Below, one piece after another: positions 23,766-32,458 of a DNA stretch of 64,000 nucleotides (position 1 is the first letter of the stretch; each line of letters begins with the position of its first letter). A model generated the notes under the pieces. It was not told the origin of the DNA, searched no databases, and saw only the letters and a program-made list of their open reading frames with translations. The translations under genes and the position numbers were made by a program. Source of the stretch: a virus; the IMG/VR virus record IMGVR_UViG_3300020192_000008, positions 1 to 64,000 of that record, one strand, 5' to 3'.

Positions 23766-24368
23766 GTGTCGGTTCAGACCAAGCGCCCCCGGCTAACGCT
23801 ACCCGATCAGATCTGGTCACTGCTTGAGCAGTTCCAGGCGGTGTTGATTCACCAGTCGGGTAAGCGGGCTGAGGAGATACCCCTCTCTCTGGTCATCGAA
23901 GGCGTCCTTCAGAAGTTCGCGATCGAACATGCAGAAGAAGTCCTCTCCAAGCACGGTGACGCCAGATCTGCTGAGCTATCAGCTCGGGCTAGTGCCCTTC
24001 TCGGCCATGACGTCCGTCCTGCCCTTGGCCTCGCCCCGCTTCCCGACGATGGCCGACCTACTGAAAGAGCAGGCGCCGCCGGCACCGTCCGAAGACGGAA
24101 GCGACCTGTTCAGGTCACTGCTCAGGGACGACCCGCACGAGCTGTACCAGGACAGCCTCAACAACCCGTCCAAGTACGACCCGGTGCAAGCGTCCCTGCT
24201 GGCAGACCTGGTGAGCTCGACCCGGTCACCAACATCCTCGGAGAGGCAGGTGCTCAATACCTGCGTGAACGCCTGGCTCGAGGAGACTCGTTTGCCGACT
24301 TCCACGCCGAAGTCGAAGCCTGGTTCAACGGCAGTGGGACCCTCCCGTCAGTACCGCCAGGGAAGTAG
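23766..24368 (+). CDS. Hypothetical protein with two compensating frame changes
   Basis: Frame 1 (GTG 23766 to TAG 24368) is convincing at both ends. Between about 24045 and 24210 its codons turn Arg/Pro/Gly-rich, with poor third-position GC. In that middle the +1 frame (ATG 24008 or 24049) has normal codon use and reads MADLLKEQAPPAPSEDG and SLLRDDPHELYQDSLNNPS. One base too many at CCC (24042-24044) and one too few at GG (24210-24211) would restore one protein of about 200 residues. The alternatives are sequence errors, a damaged gene, or an overlapping gene running to 24420. Function unknown. Confidence 0.5.
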   Translation: MSVQTKRPRLTLPDQIWSLLEQFQAVLIHQSGKRAEEIPLSLVIEGVLQKFAIEHAEEVLSKHGDARSAELSARASALLGHDVRPALGLAPLPDDGRPTERAGAAGTVRRRKRPVQVTAQGRPARAVPGQPQQPVQVRPGASVPAGRPGELDPVTNILGEAGAQYLRERLARGDSFADFHAEVEAWFNGSGTLPSVPPGK

Positions 24369-24420
24369 TAGCGAAGGGGAAGAAGCGCCGTCTGTTCCCA
24401 AAGCGTTCTCCTGGTTGTAA
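24008..24420 (+). CDS. Alternative overlapping frame of the 23766 gene
   Basis: The frame is open from before 24008 to TAA 24418-24420. Its middle part (24049-24210) has the codon bias of real genes here, while its last 60 codons look less natural than those of the other frame. It is either an overlapping gene or the middle of a frameshifted one. Confidence 0.3.
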
Positions 24421-24429
24421 AACTAGGGG

Positions 24430-24708
24430 ATGCACGCCTTCCTCATCATCCTGTTTCTGCTGGTAGTGAGCTGTCAGCCAGCAGAACGACGTCCTGTCGG
24501 ACCTGTCTACGAGCCCGTTGATACGGCTGCTTGCCATGATGCTGAAGCAAACCTGAAGAAGCTCAACTGCCGGGAGGCAACGCTCCCCAGTGGCAAACCC
24601 TTCAACCAGTTCTGCTTCGAGAAGATGGTGGCAGGCATCCCGCTCGCCCCTCGTTGTCTCTCGAAGATCACCTCGTGCGATCAGGTGGAGTCAGTATGCA
24701 ACCCGTGA
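24430..24708 (+). CDS. Small lipoprotein
   Basis: 92 residues starting MHAFLIILFLLVVSC: a short hydrophobic signal sequence with a lipobox (LVVSC), so Cys15 should be lipidated after cleavage by signal peptidase II. The mature part has six or more cysteines, suggesting disulphides in an exported protein. Sitting between an endolysin-like gene and a papain-like protease, it could be an Rz1-like outer-membrane spanin, a superinfection-exclusion lipoprotein or a protease partner. The sequence does not decide. Confidence 0.65.
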   Translation: MHAFLIILFLLVVSCQPAERRPVGPVYEPVDTAACHDAEANLKKLNCREATLPSGKPFNQFCFEKMVAGIPLAPRCLSKITSCDQVESVCNP

Positions 24709-25535
24709 AGCTTGCTTGGCATCCAGACCCTCGGATTGATGATGATGGCAAGATCATCATCGACCCTGACTTCTCGTCCCTCAGTGCAGACCTGATGACC
24801 AACGAGGTTCGCTTCAAGCTGGCGACATCTCCGAGGGTGATGCTCGAAGAGGAGACGCCCGTCAGTGATCAGGGAGGCATCGGGTCGTGCGTGGCCAACG
24901 CTACGTGTGATGCCCTGGAGATCTTGCTTGGGCTTGAGAAGGCCAAAGTTGTGCAGCTCTCTCGCCTGTTCCTCTACTGGAACGCGAGGAACTACAACAG
25001 CGACACGCTCAACGACAACGGGACATACATTCGCTTCGCCTTCCAGGCCATCAAGGAGCACGGGGTCTGCTCTGAGAGTGAGTGGCCGTACTCGGATGGC
25101 AACGATCGCAAGGGCGTCGCCTGGTACAAGAAGCGTCCGTCCCTGCGTTGCTACGAGAACTCCGACAGCAACAAGATCACCGAGGCCTACCGCATTGATG
25201 AGTCGGGGCACAAGCGGCTCAACGCCATCGACATCGCTCTGCATGCCGGTCACCCCGTGGTCTTCGGCACTCCCGTGGGCAAGCAGCTGCAGGCCTACCG
25301 CGGCGAAGAGATGGACCTGACACCCCCTTCGAGCTCCATCGGTGGCCACTGCATGGTCATCGTCGGGATGGAGAACCTGCCTGATGGGCGCCGGCGTTAC
25401 CGCATCCGCAACAGCTGGGGTACCAGCTGGGGTCAGAGCGGTCGGTGCTGGTTCGACGAGAGCTACATCGCCTGGGACCAGACAAACGATCTCTGGGTAC
25501 CGACCCGAGTGCAGTCTGTCATCGTCCACGACTGA
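24696..25535 (+). CDS. Papain-like (C1A-type) cysteine protease
   Basis: The start ATG 24696 follows GGTGGAG and overlaps the lipoprotein stop. 279 residues. The catalytic set is visible: Gln59 and Cys65 (SDQGGIGSCVANAT), His218 (GGHCMVIVG) and Asn239 (RNSWGTSWGQSGRCWF), in the C1A order. It lacks a signal peptide and a long inhibitory propeptide; about 50 residues precede the active-site loop. Viral C1A enzymes are uncommon. It may digest host surface protein or act in the virion. A bidirectional terminator follows. Confidence 0.85.
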   Translation: MQPVKLAWHPDPRIDDDGKIIIDPDFSSLSADLMTNEVRFKLATSPRVMLEEETPVSDQGGIGSCVANATCDALEILLGLEKAKVVQLSRLFLYWNARNYNSDTLNDNGTYIRFAFQAIKEHGVCSESEWPYSDGNDRKGVAWYKKRPSLRCYENSDSNKITEAYRIDESGHKRLNAIDIALHAGHPVVFGTPVGKQLQAYRGEEMDLTPPSSSIGGHCMVIVGMENLPDGRRRYRIRNSWGTSWGQSGRCWFDESYIAWDQTNDLWVPTRVQSVIVHD

Positions 25536-25538
25536 GAA

Positions 25539-25561
25539 GAGGGGGGCCATAGGCCCCCCTC
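25539..25561. terminator. Bidirectional terminator
   Basis: Perfect 10-bp stem GAGGGGGGCC/GGCCCCCCTC with a 3-base loop, four bases past the protease stop and 12 past the TTA end of the convergent gene. Confidence 0.8.
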
Positions 25562-25572
25562 TAGCACAGAGC

Positions 25573-26280
25573 TAAGCCGTCGGTCTCGGTCGAGGCGTCG
25601 TACTCGTAGTAGAGCGCATAGTCCTTGGCACCATCGAGGGCTGACGCCGGCGAGTAGCTGCCGTTGGGCGGGCTGGTCGCCGCACTGACGAAGGTACCCG
25701 TGGTGACGACCGCGCCGACGGCGATCTCCTTGATGGGCGCGGAAAGACCGGCGCGGGGCTTGAGCTTCTTCCCCAGACCGAGGACTGAACCATAGCCGAT
25801 GGCCACGGTAGCAGCAGTACCCTCAGCTGCCGCGAAGACAACCGAAGTCACGGTCTTGAAGGCCTTCACGCCCTCCGAGATGGTAGCCGTCTGCGCGACC
25901 GTGATGGTCTCGGTCTGGGCATTGCCATTGACATCCGTGCCCGTAACGAGCGCACTCGCCGGGGCGTCAGCCGGGGTCACACCAGCTGTGGTGAGCGTGA
26001 CATTGCGAGGGAAGGCAGCGAGAGCCGTCACGCCGCCGGCGAGGAACGAGCTCACCGTCAGAGGGGCAACTGTGGTCGCAGCAGCAACCTCGAGGCCAGC
26101 AGCTGCAGCGGCACCCGGGCCCGTGAACTCCTCGACCACGACGGCCGCAAGAGGCGTGAGCGACTTGAGGATGTCGGCGCGCAGGTTGTGAATGGCACCG
26201 GACAGACCCGGGCCGGGTTTGATGAGGTGGACGAACTTCTCGACCATCGTGCTGAACAGACCTGAACCAATAGATGACAT
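25573..26280 (-). CDS. Virion-type protein, split from a fused frame by TTA
   Basis: Starts at ATG 26280 (MSSIGSGLFSTMVEKFVHL), eight bases after GAGGG, and ends at TTA 25573-25575 (four codons before a TAG). 235 residues: a helical N-terminus, an Ala/Val/Thr-rich region, then beta-rich repeats (NVTLTTAGVTPADAP; TETITVAQTATISEG; GSVLGLGKKLKPRAG) typical of phage surface or decoration proteins, ending YALYYEYDASTETDG. Under the standard code it would be the C-terminal third of a 648-residue fusion, with which it has nothing in common. Confidence 0.6.
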
Positions 26281-26316
26281 GTGAGAACCCTCAGATAGTT
26301 GAAGTGACGCGCCCCC

Positions 26317-27507
26317 TAACTGGGGCTGTCCGAACTCGTTGATGCCCCTGGCTGGGCCTACTGCCCCGTTGCCATAGATCGGGCTCTCGTCGGCCTCTTG
26401 CCCCATGACCCCGAGGCCCTTCTTCAGAGCCCGGTACCCGCCGTAAACACCCAGCCCACCAGCAACCATAGCAGGCAGCTTCCCCTTCCACTTGCCGTCT
26501 GCGAGACCTGTTCCTTGCCAAGCCTTCTCAGCTTTGGCAAGCATATCTTCTTCAGGAACTGCCGCTGCTTCTTGGGCCCCTGCCTGATGTTGAGCTGCTG
26601 GCTGAGCGGCAGGCTGGGGGGCCGGTGGTTGAACCTGCCCTGCCTGTTGAGGGGCAACAGACGGCTGTGCCTGAGGAGGATGTACCGTGCCTGCCGGAGC
26701 TTGAGCTGGTGCTGCCTGCTGCTGAGCAGGGGGCTGAACAGTCGCTGCAGGAGAAGCCGCCGGAGCAGGTGCTCCTTGAGCCGGAGCTGCTTGAGGAGCT
26801 GCCTGCTGGGGGGCATGGGCAGGTTCTGCCTGAGGGGGGTGAACCGTACCTGCTGCTTGGGGTGCTGGCTGAGACTGCGGAGCAGCTGGCTCCCTGTAAG
26901 GGGACGCGTTCTTAGGGGGATGAACAACCGCAGGTGCGGGCTTGGGAATGGGGGCCTGACCCATGCCCGCACGCTCGATGTTCGTACCAGCGCGATCGAC
27001 AGACTGGTTGACTCCAGAGGCTGCGTTGTTCAGATGACCTGTTACCGCATCGGTCTTCTGCTCAACGTAGTTCTTGGCAGCATCAACCTTCTGACCAGCG
27101 TAGTTCTTGGCAGCATCAACTTTGCCCGACATGAAGGCCTTGGCTTCATCGGTCTTGCGACTGAGAAGACCTGCGCCACTCTGACCTGCGGCAGTCGCCT
27201 TGATCTTGATGGTGGTGGGAAGAGCTGCCGCGCCACGACCCACACTACCGAGAAGCCTTCCAGGAGCAGAAAGAACAGCGCCGCCCAACCCCTTCGCTGC
27301 CGCACCCATCTGCTTGAACGTCGCGGCATCCTTCTCCATGTAGAAGATGTCTGCGCCGATCTGCTCAGCAAGCTTCACAGCCAGGTCTTCCTGAGGAGCA
27401 AGGATGAGATCGGCCACCTGTACAGAGATAGGTCTAGCATCAGCCAGCTTCTCTCGGAGAAGGTTGCCGGTGCCGTAGGCATCACTGAGCGAGAGAGTCG
27501 GGTTCAT
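26317..27507 (-). CDS. Low-complexity virion-type protein, ends at TTA
   Basis: 396 residues. An ordered N-terminal part with a mildly hydrophobic Gly/Ala stretch is followed by KVDAAKNY repeats resembling LEA-type 11-mers. A long Pro/Gln/Ala-rich region comes next, with repeated TVHPPQA and TVQPP units, then a glycine-zipper-like segment (AMVAGGLGVYGGYRAL). It ends INEFGQPQ at TTA 26317-26319. A Shine-Dalgarno site and the next ATG follow within 40 bases. Probably a flexible virion or ejected protein. Confidence 0.6.
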
Positions 27508-27517
27508 CTCTTCCTTG

Positions 27518-27742
27518 TAACAGCTTGGGGGGAAACAACATCAGAATCATGTCGGCCCTGGCTTGAGCTCGACGCTGTTGAGTACGGAGTCTCTTCTGCT
27601 CCTCCTCGAGTTCAAAGAGAGCAAGACCAAGGTTTACTTCTTCATAGGCGGGAAGTGCCCACTCTCCGAGGTGTTCTTCTTGGAGATCATCCCCTTGAGG
27701 AAGCCCTCGATCTGTCCCAGGGTCCGATGTACGGTGTTCCAT
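27518..27742 (-). CDS. Short coiled-coil protein, ends at TTA
   Basis: The frame reads EEVNLGLALFELEEEQKRLR and continues to MLFPPKL, then TTA at 27518-27520. CAAGGAAGAG and the ATG of the next gene follow at once. The start is uncertain: the only in-frame ATG (27742) makes the first 35 codons overlap the upstream gene in a poor-looking part. Under the standard code it would overlap the next gene, to 27482. Confidence 0.45.
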
Positions 27743-28113
27743 TGTTCTTGCTGTTCCTGGATGTGGTGCTTCAAAGAGGTGGTGATTCCAACGATACCCT
27801 CTTCAGCCTGCGCGAGACGAGCCTCAAGACCGATGAGCCGCTCGGACAGCCCGGCGGTCTCTTTCTTCGAGGCACGTGAACGAATGGAGCCATCGAACTG
27901 ATCGAGCTCATCGCGCAGTTCCTTCACTTCCTTTCGCAAGGAAGCTACTTCTGCATCAAGCCTGGTAGGAAGGGGGGCCACGGCCGCCTCGAGCTTTTCC
28001 AGCCGGGACATGACCCCCGACCCGAATCGCCAGAGAGACAGCGCGGCAGTTCCCAGGCCCGTGATAGCGGCGGGAACAACCTTCTCTGCGATAGTTGAAA
28101 GCTCGAAAGACAT
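27634..28113 (-). CDS. Membrane-anchored coiled-coil protein, holin-like candidate
   Basis: 159 residues. One hydrophobic segment (VVPAAITGLGTAALSLW, residues about 12-28) is followed by a long heptad-rich coiled coil (EKLEAAVAPLPTRLDAEVA; LIGLEARLAQAEEGIVG) and a polar tail. The layout suits a tail-associated or membrane protein; one transmembrane segment plus a coiled coil is also seen in some holins. There is no direct evidence for either. Confidence 0.5.
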   Translation of the reverse strand: MSFELSTIAEKVVPAAITGLGTAALSLWRFGSGVMSRLEKLEAAVAPLPTRLDAEVASLRKEVKELRDELDQFDGSIRSRASKKETAGLSERLIGLEARLAQAEEGIVGITTSLKHHIQEQQEQWNTVHRTLGQIEGFLKGMISKKNTSESGHFPPMKK

Positions 28114-28149
28114 TGTGGTTCTCCTTCTAAGACCGAGTACATGACAAAG

Positions 28150-28191
28150 AAAAAGGCTGGTGATGGGGACCTAGTTGACCCACCACCAGCC
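28150..28191 (-). terminator. Terminator after the tail-tube gene
   Basis: Stem GGCTGGTG/CACCAGCC with a 21-base loop; on the minus strand it is followed by TTTTTCTTTG. Confidence 0.7.
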
Positions 28192-28206
28192 CTCTCCCGC
28201 ATTGTA

Positions 28207-28953
28207 TCAGGCGTTCTGGTCGAAGGTCAGATCTGAACCAGTGGCATTGTTGGCCGAGCTGTCGATGAGCGAGACGTTGGTGATGGCCACCGGGACGACG
28301 CGCTCGAACTGCAGCGAGACCTGCTCCTGGTGGAGGACGCCTTGGCTGTCTGTCGACCACGAGTGGTTCGGCAGGTAGCAGCTCTCGGCGTACACCGCGC
28401 CCAGCGTGTTCTGGTTGGTGTCACGGATGTACACCAGCAGACCGATGGGCTGAGCGAAGAGATCGCTCGCCAGGTTCATGTAGATGTTCTCATACCCCGG
28501 GGGGATGATCACATTGTGCTTGTTCGGCATGCTGTCCGAGCCATCGTTGGAGAACATGCTCGGCACGAGCGTCGGGGAGAGCAGGTCCGAGTAGTAGGCG
28601 TACAGGATGCGGAGCAGCGAAGCCCCGTGGTAGTACACCCGACCCAAACCGATCTGCCCCATCGTCCGACCGGCGATGAAGTAGCTGCGCTCCGAACCGA
28701 TCTCGTAGATGCGCGAGAAGTTGCGGTTGTGCGAGAGGCTGAAGTTCTGCACGACACCGATCGGGAAGACGATGCTGTCAGCCTTGCCGTCCGAGAGGGA
28801 GCCCTTGAACGCTGCCGCACCACCGATGTTGTTGAGGCGCGGGGGGCCAGCCGCAATGAGCGTGCACCCCGCGTTGGCGTAGTTGCCATCCACCAGCCCC
28901 GCCTGAACGAAGGCGGAGTGGGGAGACCATTCACTGAAGCTGCCGTTACCCAT
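28207..28953 (-). CDS. Probable tail tube protein
   Basis: 248 residues, beta-rich, lying directly downstream of the sheath gene, where contractile-tail phages keep the tube gene. AAGGAGAAACC precedes its ATG. The conserved-looking middle includes SLSHNRNFSRIYEIGSERSY and GQIGLGRVYYHGASLLR, and it ends with a beta segment carrying QVSLQFERVVPV. A strong T-tailed terminator after it agrees with high-level expression of sheath and tube. The call rests on position, size and beta composition rather than a clear family motif. Confidence 0.65.
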   Translation of the reverse strand: MGNGSFSEWSPHSAFVQAGLVDGNYANAGCTLIAAGPPRLNNIGGAAAFKGSLSDGKADSIVFPIGVVQNFSLSHNRNFSRIYEIGSERSYFIAGRTMGQIGLGRVYYHGASLLRILYAYYSDLLSPTLVPSMFSNDGSDSMPNKHNVIIPPGYENIYMNLASDLFAQPIGLLVYIRDTNQNTLGAVYAESCYLPNHSWSTDSQGVLHQEQVSLQFERVVPVAITNVSLIDSSANNATGSDLTFDQNA

Positions 28954-28980
28954 CTGGTTTCTCCTTCTTCTCGCTCACGA

Positions 28981-31900
28981 TCAAACTTCGAGCGTGACCC
29001 TGATGTAGTTGCAGGGGAACGTCGGCTGTACTTGGATGACCACCAGGACAGAGTCCGGGGCCGCCGGGTCCTGAATGAGCTCCGACAGGCTCGCGCCGTT
29101 GAGGAAGCCGTTGTCGACGAGGAAGGAGAGCAGGCCCTGGATGACCTGACCCAGGCTGTCGATGAAGCCGGTCGTGATGTTGAACCGACCGATGAAGCTC
29201 CGCAGACCCCGTCGCACGAACTTCGCGGCGTAGTCGATCTGCTTGTTGATCGAGTCAGTGCGCGTCTCGACCGAGGTCATGTCCGTGGTGAGTGCCATCC
29301 GAGAGATGACCGGGGCGCCCTGGGCTTCCTGAACCTGGATGTCCACACCACCAGCGGCCATCTGGTTGAGATGCTTGGTCGAGTAGGTGTCGTTCGAGCC
29401 GATGACCCGGGTGAACCCGGCCACCGGGAAGTTCGTGAACGACGTGCTCGGCGACTGCTTGCCGATCATGCCCACGCGAGCCGCTGCCATGTAGAACCCA
29501 TCGAGGACCTGCTCGAGACCGTTGACGGTCGCGGCGCAGGAGTCGGGGAAGAGCCTGGTCAGGCGGCGGTTGAGGTAGCTCTCGGCCACCGCAGCGACAG
29601 TCTCAACCACGCCGTCCTTGTCGACCGCCCCGTTGGTGAGCGTCAGTGCCGCGCCGCGGATGCGGACAGCAAAGGTCTCATTGATGAGGGCGCTCGGCAG
29701 GGGCGAGTCGTTGAGGTCCGTCTCAGCGTAGAAGTCATCGTCATTCGCACCAGCCGAGAAGGCCGTACGGATGGTGACGACCGAACCCGAGATGCTCTCG
29801 ATCGAGTAGTGCTTGGTGTTGCTGGCGATGTCGAGGAACAGGCCCGTGGATTCAGCGAAGGTCCCGACAGGGTTGACGCCGGCCGACAGCAGAAGCTGTG
29901 CGAGACCGACAACACCCGTGTCGAAGAGCATCCCTGTAGAACCCTGGCTGTTACCCGAACCGGAGCACACCAGCTCGTCGAGCTTCTTGGTGGGGACCGC
30001 CGGGCAGGTCACCGCGCAGCGCTCGCCCTTCTGGTCAGCCGCGCTCATCGCCTTCACGTGCTCCGACAAGATACCGATGACAGTCTCGTCATTGGTGAGC
30101 GGCGCGATGGCGTAGACCTCGTTGTTCTCGAGGAGCTCGAAGGCCCGCGTGAACGCTTCGACCGTACCGAAGGGTGCGTCCGCAGCGATCTCGTCGATGC
30201 CAAGAGCAGTGATCTGCCCCCCGGGTGCGTTGATCAGCGCGAGCTGTGACGCCAGGCCCAAGGGGTTGAGGCTCGTCCGAGGAGAGATGAGCGAGTCAAC
30301 CTCATCGAGGCTCGAGAAGCGCAGCAGCGCAGGCGTTGTAGCACTCGCCGAGACGTCCTTACGGACGGCATGGTACGAGAGGTACACCGAGGTCTTCGCA
30401 CCCGACAGCACATTGCCGTTCGTGTCGCGAAGCACGTTGTGCTTGATCGTGACCTGGCCATCACCCTCGACGATGAGCTCAGGGGTCGGGCGTGTGGAGC
30501 TCGACACCGAGAGGTTCTTCGCCTGGATGAGGTAGAAGTCACCGAGGTGCGTGTTCAGGGGCAGCTGCTTGGAGAGCTTCAGCACTGAAGCGTTGCCCGC
30601 CACAGCCACCTGCGTGATGCGACCGACCAGCACGCCATCGACGTACAGGTCGTCTCCCGACACCGGCTTGTAAGGCGTGCCAGTGAACCTCTCGAAAGAA
30701 GCCTCCTGGCCAACCGTCAGACCGAGGTAGGTCGCCGCTTCCGTACCAGACGCTGCAACGATGAGCAGCTTCACGCCCTTGCCACCCGTGAGCGCACGGA
30801 TGGAGAGCTTGTCGCCAGTCGCAACTTCAGCCACCGCGATGGCAGCGAAGGCCACGTTCAGGTTGAGCTTGCCGACGATCGTCGCAGCAGAAGAACCGCT
30901 GAGCAGACCCGTGAAGGTCGTCTCCACCTGCACGCCGCCGACATCGATCTTCAGGCTCTTGTTGTTCAGGACCGTGGGGTCCGGAGCCAGACCGGCCGTC
31001 AGGCTCACCGTACCGGTCAGCGAAGGGACCAGGCCAAGGGCGCCAAGAGCCGTACCGCCGACGATCTCGATGACCGCCTCTTCCCCGAGAGGAAGAAGAG
31101 AGTCCGTCTCGAGCAAGAGCTTGCCGCCCGAGGTCGAAGCGTTGAGACCCATGCCCGTGGTGAAGGCATCAAGCAAGGTGTGAACCGTGCCGGGTACCGT
31201 CGAGTTAGGGAACGTGAAGGTCTGCTCCTCGTAGCCGTTCGCCTTGAGGGTGACCGTCTTGTCGATGAAGTCAGCGGGGAAGAACGACCCAAGAGTCGTC
31301 AGACCCAGGCAGCTTGCAACCGTCGCGGCAGCCGTGAAGTTCGCCCCCGTCACCTTGACGAGGGGGGACAGTGCGTCCCCGTTGCCATCATCGATGATCT
31401 GAACGCTGGCTTCACCAGTGCCCAGGGAGTTGCCCGCGCCAAAGCCCAGGGCCGTTCGCGCATCGTTTGAAGGCGCAACATCAGCCACCACTTCGATGCT
31501 CGAGGCAAAGCCAGTGGTTCGCGAGGTGAGACGAAGACCACCATCGTTGGTGGCGACCATCTCGCCAAGCCCCTGGTTGATCATCTGCAGCAGGTCTACT
31601 GCGTCCACCGGCGTACCGAGGATGACCTGGATGGGGTCATCCCCATCGATCGAGACGTTCAGGTTCTTGCCGGAAAGAGTACCGCCGCCGCCGTAGAGAC
31701 CTACGTCCGACAGAAGAGTCGTACCCTCGACACTTCCAGCCGAGCCCGTGCCACCAGTATGCAGAACCGACTCCGTGCGAGACAGCTCCTTCAGGTTCGT
31801 GGCCGCGCCGAGTGCCAGGAAGGCCCTGACGCTGTCGGCCTCGATGGCCACCTGAGAGAGGTTGCCGCGGGGATCAGGGAAGCTTGCCGTCGGCACCACG

Positions 31901-32442
31901 CACTTGAGCTGCGAGTACGCCGAGCTACCCGTGTAGAGGAAGCCTGCCGTCAGACCAAGGGCCGACAGCACGCTCAAACCCGTGCCAGTCATCACTTCGA
32001 TGGTCTGGAAGTCTCCCGTGCCCACCGTCTTGACGACGAAGGCAGTCGTACCGAAGACAACCGCCAGAGCTTCAGTCACGCCAGCCAGAGCGAACGCCCT
32101 GTTGATCTGCGCGACCATGGAAGCGGGGGTGATGCTCGAGCCCGACAGGGTCACCGTGACATCTGGCCCGTGGTTGATCGACAGCACCAGCGTCAGGCCG
32201 TCCAGACCGCCGTAGACGGGGGGCGAACCACCCGCTGCGTCAGCGCTGAACATAGCCGGAAGGCTGATGAGTGAGCTGCTGTTGAGTTGACTGCCGCCCG
32301 CCGAAGACGGGACAACAACATCAACGATCTGCCTGCACAGGCCAACGATGCAGGGCACCAGGGTGGGTACCACAATAGTCGGACTCGTGGTCCTGAACTT
32401 CTGAGTAACCTCTACCCCAGGGCGTGCGAGTTCTGCCGCCAT
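28981..32442 (-). CDS. Tail sheath protein (unusually long)
   Basis: Starts ELARPGVEVTQKFRT, the N-terminal signature of contractile sheath proteins. The C-terminal domain reads GVDIQVQEAQGAPVISRMAL, RGLRSFIGRFNITTGF and FPCNYIRVTLEV, the conserved sheath core. 1153 residues against roughly 400-700 in most phages; the extra length sits in Thr/Val/Gly-rich beta domains between residues about 80 and 650, probably on the outer face of the tail. AAGGAG precedes the ATG. Position next to the tube gene agrees. Confidence 0.9.
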   Translation of the reverse strand: MAAELARPGVEVTQKFRTTSPTIVVPTLVPCIVGLCRQIVDVVVPSSAGGSQLNSSSLISLPAMFSADAAGGSPPVYGGLDGLTLVLSINHGPDVTVTLSGSSITPASMVAQINRAFALAGVTEALAVVFGTTAFVVKTVGTGDFQTIEVMTGTGLSVLSALGLTAGFLYTGSSAYSQLKCVVPTASFPDPRGNLSQVAIEADSVRAFLALGAATNLKELSRTESVLHTGGTGSAGSVEGTTLLSDVGLYGGGGTLSGKNLNVSIDGDDPIQVILGTPVDAVDLLQMINQGLGEMVATNDGGLRLTSRTTGFASSIEVVADVAPSNDARTALGFGAGNSLGTGEASVQIIDDGNGDALSPLVKVTGANFTAAATVASCLGLTTLGSFFPADFIDKTVTLKANGYEEQTFTFPNSTVPGTVHTLLDAFTTGMGLNASTSGGKLLLETDSLLPLGEEAVIEIVGGTALGALGLVPSLTGTVSLTAGLAPDPTVLNNKSLKIDVGGVQVETTFTGLLSGSSAATIVGKLNLNVAFAAIAVAEVATGDKLSIRALTGGKGVKLLIVAASGTEAATYLGLTVGQEASFERFTGTPYKPVSGDDLYVDGVLVGRITQVAVAGNASVLKLSKQLPLNTHLGDFYLIQAKNLSVSSSTRPTPELIVEGDGQVTIKHNVLRDTNGNVLSGAKTSVYLSYHAVRKDVSASATTPALLRFSSLDEVDSLISPRTSLNPLGLASQLALINAPGGQITALGIDEIAADAPFGTVEAFTRAFELLENNEVYAIAPLTNDETVIGILSEHVKAMSAADQKGERCAVTCPAVPTKKLDELVCSGSGNSQGSTGMLFDTGVVGLAQLLLSAGVNPVGTFAESTGLFLDIASNTKHYSIESISGSVVTIRTAFSAGANDDDFYAETDLNDSPLPSALINETFAVRIRGAALTLTNGAVDKDGVVETVAAVAESYLNRRLTRLFPDSCAATVNGLEQVLDGFYMAAARVGMIGKQSPSTSFTNFPVAGFTRVIGSNDTYSTKHLNQMAAGGVDIQVQEAQGAPVISRMALTTDMTSVETRTDSINKQIDYAAKFVRRGLRSFIGRFNITTGFIDSLGQVIQGLLSFLVDNGFLNGASLSELIQDPAAPDSVLVVIQVQPTFPCNYIRVTLEV

Positions 32443-32458
32443 TGTGGTCTCCTTTTAG

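Noticed and set aside
28330-30249. Plus-strand open frame of 639 codons antisense to the tail tube and sheath, and similar long antisense frames (e.g. 52625-53923, 46321-47475)
   Set aside because: They are in-register shadows of strongly coding minus-strand genes in a GC-rich genome; their products are Arg/Val/His/Leu-rich with no domain.
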